DNA of 64,000 nt from Camillea tinctor. Taxonomy: Eukaryota; Ascomycota; Sordariomycetes; Xylariales; Xylariaceae. This document shows, one piece after another, positions 52,126 through 62,540 of this stretch. The notes beneath the pieces are model-generated. The model saw nothing but the letters and a program-made list of their open reading frames with translations. It had not been told where the DNA came from and did no database searches. The stretch spans positions 124,001 to 188,000 of the forward strand of contig MU394127.1 in NCBI GenBank assembly GCA_022578605.1, given 5' to 3'. The stretch's first letter is position 1, and each line of letters opens with the position of its first letter. Position numbers and translations under genes: made by a program.

Positions 52126-52379
52126 GATTTTTTATTTCCCGCAAAGGGTACATGGGATTGGCACCTCTTGGAGCTGATGTTGGTGATTATCTATGCATTC
52201 TTGCCGGTGGTAAAATTCCTTTTGTTGTTCGAGCTACCCACAAGGACAATAGTCAAGCTCCCTCGCCCTTCACGTGTCGTCTGCTAGAAGATTCGTATAC
52301 TCATGGGCTTATGGATAGTGAAGCGATGCAGTTAGTAGATAGTGGCGAATTAAAAGTGCAACACCTTGAGCTGGTTTAG
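52119..52379 (+). pseudogene. C-terminal fragment of a HET-domain protein
   Basis: Reads RFFISRKGYMGLAPLGADVGDY, then LCILAGGKIPFVVR and SYTHGLMDSEAM, and ends HLELV at a stop. This matches the conserved C-terminal tail of fungal heterokaryon-incompatibility (HET) proteins (GYxGLGP..GD.VCVL.GG..PFVLR..Y.HGIMDGEA). The HET domain itself is absent upstream, where the AAA remnant begins on the opposite strand. The two remnants overlap by a few bases at 52119-52125, probably marking a rearrangement breakpoint. Confidence 0.8.
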
Positions 52380-53976
52380 TTAAGTTACTCGCCAACCTAC
52401 TACATCAATGTTTGTTAGTCACCTTTTTAATTTATGAAACATTCAAGCACCTGTGACGAAGAAAAAGAAAGCACGTGTAACGGCGTCGTCTATTAAGTAA
52501 ATAGTGTAAATGGTTACTCAAACAGTCATGAAGAAACTCCTAGGTAGAGTGCAAAGCGGGCTTACGTACGGCTATATTGAATCTAGAGCTCTTGGGCTGC
52601 AACCACAGACATGTATAATTGATACTAGCCTTATCTCGTCGTTTGTCAGATTGACGATAATCAAAAAGGTTCGTTTTTATAAACAAATTATCATATCAAT
52701 TAGGTATAACTTAAACTAGGTTGCGAGGTATGTTTCGTTTGTAACTTTTCAAGAAATGCCTAAACTAAACAGTGCAGTGGTATTTACCTCTTGACTTAAG
52801 ATGATCTCTTATACATATTTCTAAACACAATAACCTCCCTCGTTTTACTCGTACCTTTCCGTTTAAACTAAGGGCTGCAAGGGCATATGCAAAACAAGAA
52901 CATTTCCGTGGCTGTGTTGAGTCTTAAGTTTGCCTTAGATACTACTACCTAGGCAACTTAGATTGCTCATTTTCTTGATCTCATCACTTATTTTAAGTTG
53001 TATATGCCTTACTTAGCTTGGCGCTTGGGAAGATGATCGATAGGTACGTTTAATTGATGGGTTTGGCGGGTTGGTGTGGCTGAAGAGTCCGCGTCATGCA
53101 GCTAACCTAGGTAGCTTTGCCGCAGCCCAAGCGGCTGTGATGATTAGCAGCGTCCCGGTTGGATACATCTATTACTGGGCAGAACACATTACCAAGACAC
53201 ACAGTTTACACGGACAACGCGGAAAGTTAAAAGGTGAATCACCTGCCTATAGCGGGGTAATAATACCTGTGCCACCACTTTGAACACCATCAATACCTAC
53301 CTAGGTACATATATAGTTAATATTTAGTATAACCTACACCGATGTTGTCTCATCGAAATCATATGTGTTGTCATTTCCTTGACACGGATAAAATCTATAT
53401 CTAGACTGAGGTACGGAGATTTATAAGTGCAACTTTAATAATAAATTATGTAGATAATGATGAAGTAACGAGGTAACCTAGAACAGCAGCCACCTAGGTG
53501 TAGGTATAAGTTTAAGGTATGTAGTGCAAGGTAACATAACTAAAGTACATACATAGGTAAGGTTGGTAGGTGCACTAAGGGGGCTGTGATAGTGGCTAAT
53601 TCATAAGCGGCTGATGATTTGTGGACCGGTCCTTACCTAGATAGAACATGACGCAAGAATTCCTTCTTCCAGGCTGCTAGATTACCTACAGACCGTACAC
53701 AGCGTGAATTAGAGGGGGTTTAAAAGAACAAGATCAGCTTACTCTCACCTACGAAGTATAAACTTAATTCTCCCTTAACTCTCTCTCTCCCCCCTCCCTA
53801 CCTACGACTCTTCGTCTACAAAAACCTACGATACCACTCGAACAGACCGCTATAATATATTGCTCCGGATTATACCCCCCAGGTTAAACAACGAGTAAAG
53901 AAATCCAACCGAAACAAAATTAAATAAATTAAATAATACATAAATTCACTACAAATTGAAAAGTCGATCTCGTCAG
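52380..53976. other. AT-rich intergenic stretch, no gene seen
   Basis: AT-rich, with only short frames (one of 70 codons at 53071-53283 matches nothing). It includes one TACCTAGGTA palindrome and the annexin promoter with a CT-rich tract (about 53768-53806). Confidence 0.5.
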
Positions 53977-55345
53977 ATGTACTCGTCCTACGGTCAACAG
54001 TATCCTCCTCAAGGCCAATACCCACCTCCTCAAGGCCACTATCCTCCCTCTCAAGCCGGCTATCCTCCACCCCAGAACAGCCCGTATCCTCCCTCAGCAG
54101 GCCAATATCCGCCTCCTCACGGAAGCCCATACCCTCCCCAAGGTGCTCAATACCACCCGCCCCAGGGTAACTATCCTCCGCAACAGCCATACGGAGCGCC
54201 ACCGCCAAATCAGGGTTATGGAGCACCTCCAAGACCTCCTTCAGGATACGGCGCACCACCGCCTCCCCAACAATATGGCGCTCCTCAATTTGGCGGAGGT
54301 CCTCCCACCCTGCCTACTCTAGGGTATGGCCCGCCGCAAATGATTCAATGGGATGCCAACCCAGACGCGCAAGCGCTCCGAAGTGCTATGAAGGGGTTCG
54401 GCACGGACGAGAAAGCATTGATTCGCGTTCTGGCCAACAAGGACCCACTACAGATCGAGGCGATAAAGGGCGCCTATTTCCGAAATTTCAGTCGCACACT
54501 CGAGAAGGATATCGCCTCGGAGACCAGAGGATGGTTCGAAACAGGGCTACTTGCAATTGTCAGGGGCCCATTGCTTCACGATGTCTACCTTCTGCACTCG
54601 GCGATGGATGGCCCGGGGACGAAAGAGAAGGTCCTCAACGATGTCTTGCTATCGCGCAGCAACGCCGATCTCAGGGCTATCAAGCACATGTACCACCAAT
54701 CCTTCGGACGCTCGTTAGATAGCGACGTGAAAGGTGATCTGAGCATGAAGACCGAGAGACATTTCTTGATTGTTCTCGGTGCCAACCGTGCGGAGGACAG
54801 CGCGCCTGTGATTCCCCAGGCTATAGATCAAGACGTGATGGAGCTGTATCGCGCGACGGAGGGCAAGATTGGTACGGACGAGATGATGGTATGCTCGATC
54901 CTATCTACACGGAATGATAACCAGATCCGTGCCATCGCTCTCGCCTACGAGCAGAAGTTCCGAAGAAGACTAGAAGACGTGATCAGAAAAGTAAGCTTCC
55001 TTCTCCCACCTTTTTATTTCGTTAATTGTCAATTTCACCGTACTAACTTTCACACAGGAATTCAGCGGTCACATGGAGGAGGCTCTGCTATATCAACTTC
55101 GAAATGCGGTTGACAAGTATATGCACGCTGCCGCCCTTTTGGAAGACGCGATGGCTGGTCTCGGCACCAAGGACCACCTTCTCGTGGCAAGAGTAGTGCG
55201 CTATCACTGGGATGCACACACCTTGGCGAACGTGAAAGGCGCATATAAGCAGCGTTACCGGAAGAGTCTTGCTCATCGCATCAAGGGCGAGACCAGTGGT
55301 GACTACGGCAGGCTCATGCTTGCTTGTGTTGGCGAGCCTATATAA
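53977..55345 (+). CDS. Annexin with Pro/Gln/Tyr-rich N-terminal domain
   Basis: Calcium-dependent phospholipid-binding protein. Two exons (53977-54990 and 55058-55345; intron with TACTAAC branch) give 433 aa. Residues 1-120 are tandem YPPPQG/YGAPP-type repeats, as in the long-tailed fungal and human annexin A7/A11 group; such tails are prone to phase separation. Four annexin repeats follow, each opening with a GxGT calcium loop: KGFGTDE, DGPGTKE, GKIGTDE and AGLGTKD. Helix motifs such as LIRVLANKDPLQIEAIKGAY are textbook. All four repeats look intact. Likely role: membrane organisation or repair at the cytosolic face. Confidence 0.95.
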
Positions 55346-56651
55346 AACAACTTAGCCTCGGGGTTAGAAATCGGACTAGGTGACGCAAAGCGGGTGCAAG
55401 GGGGGAAATAGGTACTCGATGTTGACGGCTTTGGGGTCGCGGGCTTTCTCGGGGGGGACGTACTCATTATTTTTGGGGAGTGGGGGGTTTGGTATGACTT
55501 TGGTAATCGCTGCGTTCTGGTTTGGTGTTTTACGATGTTACGACTTTGATGCCCGTGGCCGCCCGCAGCCGGTTTGGCGTTGTACGACAATTGATACCCT
55601 TGATCGGAGATAGAAATGTGTGTTACCTAGGTACTACCCGTTACATGATGAAATCCCGGTTATTTTATTGTGTCACGTTAATTATGTTTATTTTGATAAA
55701 GAAAAAAAAAATCAAAATGAAGAATCCTTTTTTGGTCTCACATTTGGAGCTGTAAAAGTCTAAAAAAGCCTGGGAGTTGGTTTTATTGAAGCTCAAAGCT
55801 TCTCTCTGCTCCATTTAAAGGCGGGGTTGTACGCAGTATGGAGTATGTCAGGTATGAGCATATATGCATATATAGCTGGCAGCTGACAGCAGTCTATACC
55901 CCTGATTCTAACCTACCTAACCTAGTGTACTAGTGGACATGTACATACTATTGGAACCTTAGCGGCAGTTTTCTTCTCCAGCGGGCTGAACCTTAAGATT
56001 AATTCTCCTTTCCCTTTCCTCCTTCATCTTCCTTTCCCTTTTGTTTCACTACACGATCTCTTCTCTTCCCATCCTCATTCAATCGTGCCGTATTGACCTC
56101 TGAATTTTTTGAAATACGAAATTCACTAAGCGTTTGTACTCCCCAACTACCTCTTTTTACGTGAATCTAACATGTGGAATGCTTCTCGTATTTACTTATA
56201 CCTAGGTTGTAGTACTCGAAGTACCTGAATTCAGCAGTGTTTGTATAAAAAGGGTCATTCTAGTCTACAACGATGTACAACTTGGAACCGCTACATTAAA
56301 CAAGGGTCTTTTCTCCACTCTTCAACATTTGAACTTTACTCATCCTCTCCATCCATTCTTCAAAGTAATTGGAGAAACACACTCACCTTGATGGAGTCAA
56401 AATTTTAAGAAGAGAAAAAAAAGAGAGAAAAAAAAGCAAACACAAATTAACTTCATCCTTCATCATCAAGATCTTAACTAATCTTTATATACACAAATCC
56501 ATATATATATATAAATAATCATGTTCTCCCTATATTTCTTTCCATTTCTTTCTTGCTGTTAATCATCAAAAACCTCCATCCATCCATCTTTTTAACATTG
56601 CTAGGGATGCAACTCATCCAAGTCCTAATCTGAATCCCCTCTCTGCCCACC
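55346..56651. other. Intergenic, no gene seen
   Basis: Annexin 3' UTR, one TACCTAGGTA palindrome (55624-55633), and a long pyrimidine-rich and A-rich leader for the ABC transporter gene. Confidence 0.55.
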
Positions 56652-59600
56652 ATGGCTTTGGATATTGTATTATCGAGCGCTGTTGCACAAGCAGCTCTAT
56701 CTGGAGCTTGTCTATTGACATTCCTTGCACGTCTTGTATTTCCTAGAGGACCACAATGGGTTCGCCCTTTCGCTAAGGAAGCTGACTGGAATCGCCGCCG
56801 CAACCCCAGGCGGTGGACCTTCTGGACTTTCATATTACTGGCCTTGTCCTTCATTGGACTCATTTTGGCCACTCTCGTCGCCGTATCTCCCTCACCTAGC
56901 ATACTCAAGGTCCTGGAGTCGATGCTATGGGGCGTTGCTCTGTTCATCGCGGTCGTAGACCTCCCCAAGAAGACCCCTAAGACCCTTCTGGTCCTCTTCA
57001 TCACCGCATTCATGTGTGGCTCGGCAACACTCATTGCTACTTTCAACGGAACTGGCCACATCCATATACTACGCATTGCCGTAATATGTATTGCTTTCGC
57101 TGGCATATTCGTCATCCTCTCGATGCCCATGCGGGACCCAGACCTCGACACATTGGGCATAGGTAGCTCTGAAACACACCCAAGTTCCCATCTTCGAAGC
57201 CCCGAGGACAATCTCAGCCTGTGGCAGTTCATGACCGTATCCTGGATGGTGCCTCTGATATCTCGGGGCTATAGCAATCAGCTCAACGACGAAGACGTAT
57301 GGCTACTTCCATACGAATTTCAGCACGGTCGCTTGCACGCCTTATTTCGAGACCTCCAAGGGTCTATCATCAAGCGGCTTGTGCTCGCAAATGGACTGGA
57401 CTTAATCATTATCACCGTATTGGGTGTTTTAGACGCGTTGGCCAACCTATCAGCCCCGGTGCTTCTCCAACGTCTGTTAAAATCCATCCAAGACGGTCTC
57501 GACAACAAGCGTGAATCCCTGCTATACGCTGTGTTGATATTGGCAGTCCGCCTGATCGCGTGCCAAGCTGGTGTCTTCTCGCTGTGGTTCAGCCGACGAG
57601 CGTATGAAAGATCGCGTGGAGAGATGCTCACCACCATATACGCGAAGACATTGACACGAAAGTCATTCGGCCTACAGGCCGAGGAAAACGCTAAAATCGA
57701 AGATGAAGACGATACTGTAGTAAATGACGAGACACCACTTCTAGAGGGCATACCATCACTGGACAAACCTAAGGGTGGGCGCTTGGCTCGTCTTCTTGTG
57801 TTCCTGAAGCTACGGAAACCCCACGTACCGAAAAAGACCAAGAGCAAATCGGAGCAACCAGCAACCATGGGCAAGATCCTGAACCTCATGAGGAACGATG
57901 TCTATGAGGTTGCACAACGCTTCTGGGACTTTCCGGTTTTTGTTACCACCCCACTGAAGCTTGTTCTTTCTCTTGTTCTCGTTTGGGAGTTTTTAGGATG
58001 GCCATGTCTCTTGGGTGTGGCTTGGGTAGCAGCTATTCAACTACTCAACGCTATATGCGTGCGTGCCCTGCTGGAGAACGAGAAGCTTCGCCGTGTCGCC
58101 ACCGACGTCCGACTTCAGGTTACGTCTCAGTTCGTGGAAGCTATCAGACCCCTCCGGTGGTATGACTGGCAGTCCAAATGGCTCGGCAATATAATGGACG
58201 CTCGAGCAAAGGAGCTACACCTGAGGATAGTCACTGGATTATGGTCTGTCGCGATCGCTGCTACCAACTTAGCCGCGGGTGCGCTCTTCCCGGTATTCAG
58301 CTTCTTCGCATACACCTACCTTGCAGGCAGAACTCTTTCGATAGACGTGGCGTTCCCTGCTCTGTCGCTTCTCATGATGTTAGAAACAAGTCTGAAGGAA
58401 TTGCCTTCCTTGATCACGGTCCTTCTTAACGCTTCTGTTGCCATCGGACGTCTTGAAGCATTCATGGCTGAGCCAGATAAAGAAGAGGGCGCCTACCATG
58501 ACACAACCTCTCATATCGAGTTCCAAGATGCATCATTGGCGTGGACCACTAACAGGAAACTCGTCCTGGAGGATCTTAACTTACGATTCGACACCGGCCT
58601 TACTGTTGTCTGCGGTAAAGTTGGCGCAGGCAAGACTGCCTTGTTACAGGCCATCCTAGGCGAGCTCGACAAAGTGAAGGGCGGTTGTGTGCTTCCTAAT
58701 GATATGGTAGGGTACTGTGCCCAGTCGCCTTGGCTCCAGAACATGAGCATTCGAGATAACATCCTATTCAATTTTCCATTTGACCCAACAAGATACAAGA
58801 GGGTATTGGATGCTTGTGCACTCACGCTGGATCTTGCCAGTTTCGCACACGGTGACCTCTCCAACATTGGGGAGAATGGTATTGGCCTCTCGGGAGGCCA
58901 GAAAGCTCGAGTAGCTTTGGCGAGGGCTGTGTATAGTGAATCCCGCGTTCTCTTGCTAGACGATCCACTAGCCGCGCTTGACCACAACACGGCGGAGTCC
59001 ATTGTCCGCAAGTTGTTCCGCGGCCCTCTAGTTGAGGGCCGCACGGTGGTGCTTGTCACCCATCGAGTTGACTTATGCACACATATTGCTGACCAAGTGA
59101 TCGAGATCGCTGACGGGAAGGCCCGTGTTCTGGCTTCTGATGAGATTGCTCAAGAGATCGACATCCTAGCCCGGGAACGGGAGCAAATCCATGCTCACGA
59201 AGAGGAGTCCCACATTGCTACCGATGAACAGACTGGCTTGGCTGTACCAGATAAATTTGTCACGGACGAGCACCGAGCAACAGGAGGTGTCGTAGCCAGA
59301 ATCTACTGGACCTATATCAAGGCTGGTAAGCTGTCCTGGTGGGCCGTCGTCATTGGCCTTTTCTCAGCCTTCCGGTTCTTGCGTGTCTTGAACTCCTGGT
59401 TCTTGAAGGCATGGGGAGAGGCCTACAATGACATTGAGGTCCAAGTCTTTGTCGAATCATCGCCTAATAGTACGAGCGATGGGATGTTCAATTGGCTTCC
59501 CAACCCCGAGGATGACGTGAAGCCCTGGCTCATTTGGTATGCCGTTTTGGGTATCTTAATGACAATTTCCTACACCCTCACCCAGTGTGGCTTGCTCCTC

Positions 59601-61004
59601 ATCCTGTACACGGCTACAAAAAACCTATTCGTCAGGGTGCTCCAGCGTGTAAGTAACGCTACCTTCCGTTTCTACGACACTACACCCATCGGGCGCTTGA
59701 TGAACCGCCTCACGTCCGACATAGGTATGCTAGATGGCGGTATCATTCAGCCGCTCCAGGAGGTAGCCTTCTGGGGCCTTACCTGGGGCGCCAGTATGAT
59801 TGTTATTGCCATGACCACACCCGCCTTCTTCATAGTCGCCCTGGTTATGACTGCATGGTTTGTTTGGATATTCTTCCGCTTTCTACCGACGTCCCAGAGC
59901 CTCCGAAGGCTAGAGATGGCGTCTCTGAGCCCATTGATGTCGAACTTTGGCATTCTCCTTGACGGCTTGGCGACCATCCGTGCCTTCAAGGCACAGCCGC
60001 ATTTCCAGAACCGCAATATTACCGTCACAGATGCATTCCAGAAGATGGACCACTTTTACTGGAGCCTCCAGGCATGGCTTATGTATCGGTTCGACGCATT
60101 ATCAGCGTTTTCGACGTTTGCTCTCACGGCATTGGCTCTTTATCAAGATCTGTCCCCCGGTCTGACAGCCTTCGTTCTCACTACTGCGGCTCAATTCGTC
60201 GGTGCTACGCATTCCCTGTGTAAGGCATATGGTCAGCTTCAGATGGACTTCGTTTCAGTAGAGAGGGTAGTGGAACTTCTTGATCTTGAGGAAGAGCCCA
60301 GCGGGGACCTTGAACCCCCGCCATCTTGGCCTTCTTGTAGTGATGATATCACATTCGATTCGGTGACGCTCAAGTACGCGCCACACCTCGACCCATCCCT
60401 CTTAGATGTCTCCTTCACCATTCCAGGTGGCGCTACATGTGCGGTGTTAGGCCGCACGGGATCGGGCAAATCGACCCTTGCTCTTGCCCTTCTCGCCACG
60501 ATGCACCCAGAGAAGGGGAAGATCTGTGTCGGCAGCTTAGACATTTCCAAAGTGAACGTACATACCTGGAGACAACGTATCAGCTTTGTGGCGCAAGATC
60601 CCGTGCTCTTCCCCGGAACACTGCGTGACAACCTGGACCCGCTGCAGCAACACACCGACCAGGAGTGCTGCGTCGTACTACATCGGATTCTGGGGCCCAA
60701 TTGGTCCCTCACTTCTATGGTCGACTCGGGGGGAAAAAACCTAAGTCAGGGTCAACGTCAGCTTGTGGGCATCGGCCGTGCCGTACTGAGACGGAGTCCG
60801 GTCATCATCCTCGACGAGGCTACGGCGTCGATCGATAAGGAGACGGCGATGGCGATCCAGGACGTGCTGCGGGACGATTTATGGGAGAGTACCGTGATTA
60901 CTATTGCCCATCGGCTCGAGGCGGTTAGGGATGCTGATTTCTTTATCCGTCTGGATTCTGGGCGTGTTGTTGAGGCGGGGCCTGCTTCGAGGGCGGAGGA
61001 ATAG
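56652..61004 (+). CDS. ABCC-type (MRP-like) ABC transporter, 1450 aa
   Basis: Full-length ATP-driven exporter or vacuolar conjugate transporter, intronless. The order is N-terminal hydrophobic TMD0 (about 1-160), linker, TMD1 (about 245-600), NBD1 (about 625-830), TMD2 (about 885-1190) and NBD2 (about 1225-1445). NBD1 has Walker A GKVGAGKTAL, signature LSGGQKARVALARA and Walker B VLLLDDPLAALD. Its second acidic residue is Asp instead of catalytic Glu, the degenerate site typical of ABCC. NBD2 has GRTGSGKSTL, LSQGQRQLVGIGRA and VIILDEATASID with Glu, then IAHRLEAV. An acidic insertion and charged linker lie in TMD1 near 350-410. The substrate is not predictable; fungal relatives move glutathione conjugates, bile-acid-like compounds or drugs. 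Confidence 0.95.
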   Translation: MALDIVLSSAVAQAALSGACLLTFLARLVFPRGPQWVRPFAKEADWNRRRNPRRWTFWTFILLALSFIGLILATLVAVSPSPSILKVLESMLWGVALFIAVVDLPKKTPKTLLVLFITAFMCGSATLIATFNGTGHIHILRIAVICIAFAGIFVILSMPMRDPDLDTLGIGSSETHPSSHLRSPEDNLSLWQFMTVSWMVPLISRGYSNQLNDEDVWLLPYEFQHGRLHALFRDLQGSIIKRLVLANGLDLIIITVLGVLDALANLSAPVLLQRLLKSIQDGLDNKRESLLYAVLILAVRLIACQAGVFSLWFSRRAYERSRGEMLTTIYAKTLTRKSFGLQAEENAKIEDEDDTVVNDETPLLEGIPSLDKPKGGRLARLLVFLKLRKPHVPKKTKSKSEQPATMGKILNLMRNDVYEVAQRFWDFPVFVTTPLKLVLSLVLVWEFLGWPCLLGVAWVAAIQLLNAICVRALLENEKLRRVATDVRLQVTSQFVEAIRPLRWYDWQSKWLGNIMDARAKELHLRIVTGLWSVAIAATNLAAGALFPVFSFFAYTYLAGRTLSIDVAFPALSLLMMLETSLKELPSLITVLLNASVAIGRLEAFMAEPDKEEGAYHDTTSHIEFQDASLAWTTNRKLVLEDLNLRFDTGLTVVCGKVGAGKTALLQAILGELDKVKGGCVLPNDMVGYCAQSPWLQNMSIRDNILFNFPFDPTRYKRVLDACALTLDLASFAHGDLSNIGENGIGLSGGQKARVALARAVYSESRVLLLDDPLAALDHNTAESIVRKLFRGPLVEGRTVVLVTHRVDLCTHIADQVIEIADGKARVLASDEIAQEIDILAREREQIHAHEEESHIATDEQTGLAVPDKFVTDEHRATGGVVARIYWTYIKAGKLSWWAVVIGLFSAFRFLRVLNSWFLKAWGEAYNDIEVQVFVESSPNSTSDGMFNWLPNPEDDVKPWLIWYAVLGILMTISYTLTQCGLLLILYTATKNLFVRVLQRVSNATFRFYDTTPIGRLMNRLTSDIGMLDGGIIQPLQEVAFWGLTWGASMIVIAMTTPAFFIVALVMTAWFVWIFFRFLPTSQSLRRLEMASLSPLMSNFGILLDGLATIRAFKAQPHFQNRNITVTDAFQKMDHFYWSLQAWLMYRFDALSAFSTFALTALALYQDLSPGLTAFVLTTAAQFVGATHSLCKAYGQLQMDFVSVERVVELLDLEEEPSGDLEPPPSWPSCSDDITFDSVTLKYAPHLDPSLLDVSFTIPGGATCAVLGRTGSGKSTLALALLATMHPEKGKICVGSLDISKVNVHTWRQRISFVAQDPVLFPGTLRDNLDPLQQHTDQECCVVLHRILGPNWSLTSMVDSGGKNLSQGQRQLVGIGRAVLRRSPVIILDEATASIDKETAMAIQDVLRDDLWESTVITIAHRLEAVRDADFFIRLDSGRVVEAGPASRAEE

Positions 61005-61676
61005 CATGGAGTTTTGATTTCATTATTATTATTATTTTCTTTCTTTCCTTTTTCGGATTTTACGATGATAAATGGCATTTGGCGATACCATGTTCTTGAA
61101 GAATGAGAAACAAAAGGAATTTTCATGCTAATAAATACCAACCGGGTCATGATGATGATAAGCGTTAGCGGTATAGAAACAAAATAGCCAGGGGGGAATA
61201 TCATGAGGGCGGAACTGCATTGGTGGAGGGGGGCTATTTCTTTATATTTTCGTTACCTATACGTAGAGCTTGGATATTAAGAATACAAAATACATAATAC
61301 CCTTCTGTATATCAGTATACCTGCCCCTGTACCTAAGTATATTCGTGCTATGCTACCGGGGAGATTACGCTTTACCCAATCATCACCCCCTAAATCAACC
61401 GATTTCGGATGAAAGAGGTGCTAGCATCAACGTTATATTTACGGCGTTTCTTTCTTTCTCGTTTCTCTCACTCCCTACTTCTCACTTCCCTCCCTCCCAA
61501 ACCTGTAACCTTTTGTCCAGACTTGGATAGAGGAAACCTTACCACAACTTCCCCTTCTATATCATACTTGGGAATTCTTTCATGTGACCGAATCCTAGGT
61601 ATTGATGCTACACCCACTACTTCCAAAACTCTCTCTCCCCTAGGTCTATGAGTCGCGCACATTTGCAACAGTCACG
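61005..61676. other. Intergenic, no gene seen
   Basis: 3' UTR of the transporter gene followed by AT-rich and CT-rich sequence upstream of the next gene. Confidence 0.55.
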
Positions 61677-62420
61677 ATGTCTCAACCTGTTAGGATCCGC
61701 CCTTACGAGGCACCAGAAGCCAATGAAATCCAGGGCATTTACATCTTTCATGCGATTCTGAACATGACTCTTCCTGGATACTCCGTATCTATCGATGACG
61801 CAGAAGACGAAGAAAAGGTCGCCAATGCTGCTCTCCGAGCCCTCGATACCGCCGTCCGCACATTCCGCCAGACAGCAGATCAATTTTTCCCACAGCCAAA
61901 CCAAGGACAAGCACAAGACAGTCAACGATTCACGGAAGATGAGCAATACAACATGATCCTGGCCACCCGCAACATCCAAGGCACCCCAACCCCCGTGCTC
62001 ACGGAGAAAGGCATGTGCATCTACGCCTGGTGCCGCGAGCTTCTCATTAATCACTGCCTCATCCGCCGCGTCGTGCCCGGCCTGTACCACGACCACCTGT
62101 GCTCGCTAACCGGCACCGCGCTCGCATCGCACGTAGACTTCGTCGCCTCGCGCGGCGCCGCAGCGACGCGGCGCGACCGCCTCTCGTCGGCGAAGCGGCA
62201 GGCGCAGCGCGCGCTGGAGGTGTTCTGGGGGGACCGCCGGAGCGACTTCCAGCTGGACGTGCGGCCGCGGCACCCCATCCTCTTCGGGCAGTTCCCCGAC
62301 TCGGCGTGCGTGCCCAACGGCACGGAGCGCCTGGGCTGGGACGACGCGCTGGACGCGAAGATCGCGCGCTTCGCGCAGAGCATGGGCGCCGATGCGCGCC
62401 GCGTCAGGGACCTGTTCTAG
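61677..62420 (+). CDS. Unknown protein, 247 aa, with in-frame TAG and open 39-codon extension
   Basis: No family recognised. The protein begins MSQPVRIRPYEAPEANEIQG. It has a predicted helical middle with Cys/Trp residues (MCIYAWCRELLINHCLIRR) and a basic stretch near 165-185. The frame closes at TAG (62418-62420) after RRVRDLF. In the same frame, 39 further codons (62421-62537) keep the strong GC-rich third-position bias. They read like protein (ADVDLPEEYDGYGLDAPEVL) before the next TAG at 62538-62540. A CAG-to-TAG change would explain this, as would readthrough. The 5' part is AT-richer than the 3' half. Confidence 0.6.
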   Translation: MSQPVRIRPYEAPEANEIQGIYIFHAILNMTLPGYSVSIDDAEDEEKVANAALRALDTAVRTFRQTADQFFPQPNQGQAQDSQRFTEDEQYNMILATRNIQGTPTPVLTEKGMCIYAWCRELLINHCLIRRVVPGLYHDHLCSLTGTALASHVDFVASRGAAATRRDRLSSAKRQAQRALEVFWGDRRSDFQLDVRPRHPILFGQFPDSACVPNGTERLGWDDALDAKIARFAQSMGADARRVRDLF

Positions 62421-62540
62421 GCGGATGTGGACCTGCCGGAGGAGTACGATGGCTACGGCCTGGACGCGCCCGAGGTGCTGGCCGATTGGGAGGTGCATTG
62501 GCGTGCGTGGAGCGAGCATCGCTCTTGGATGTGGGAGTAG

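Noticed and set aside
53071..53283. 70-codon frame upstream of annexin
   Set aside because: No similarity recognised and no supporting signals.
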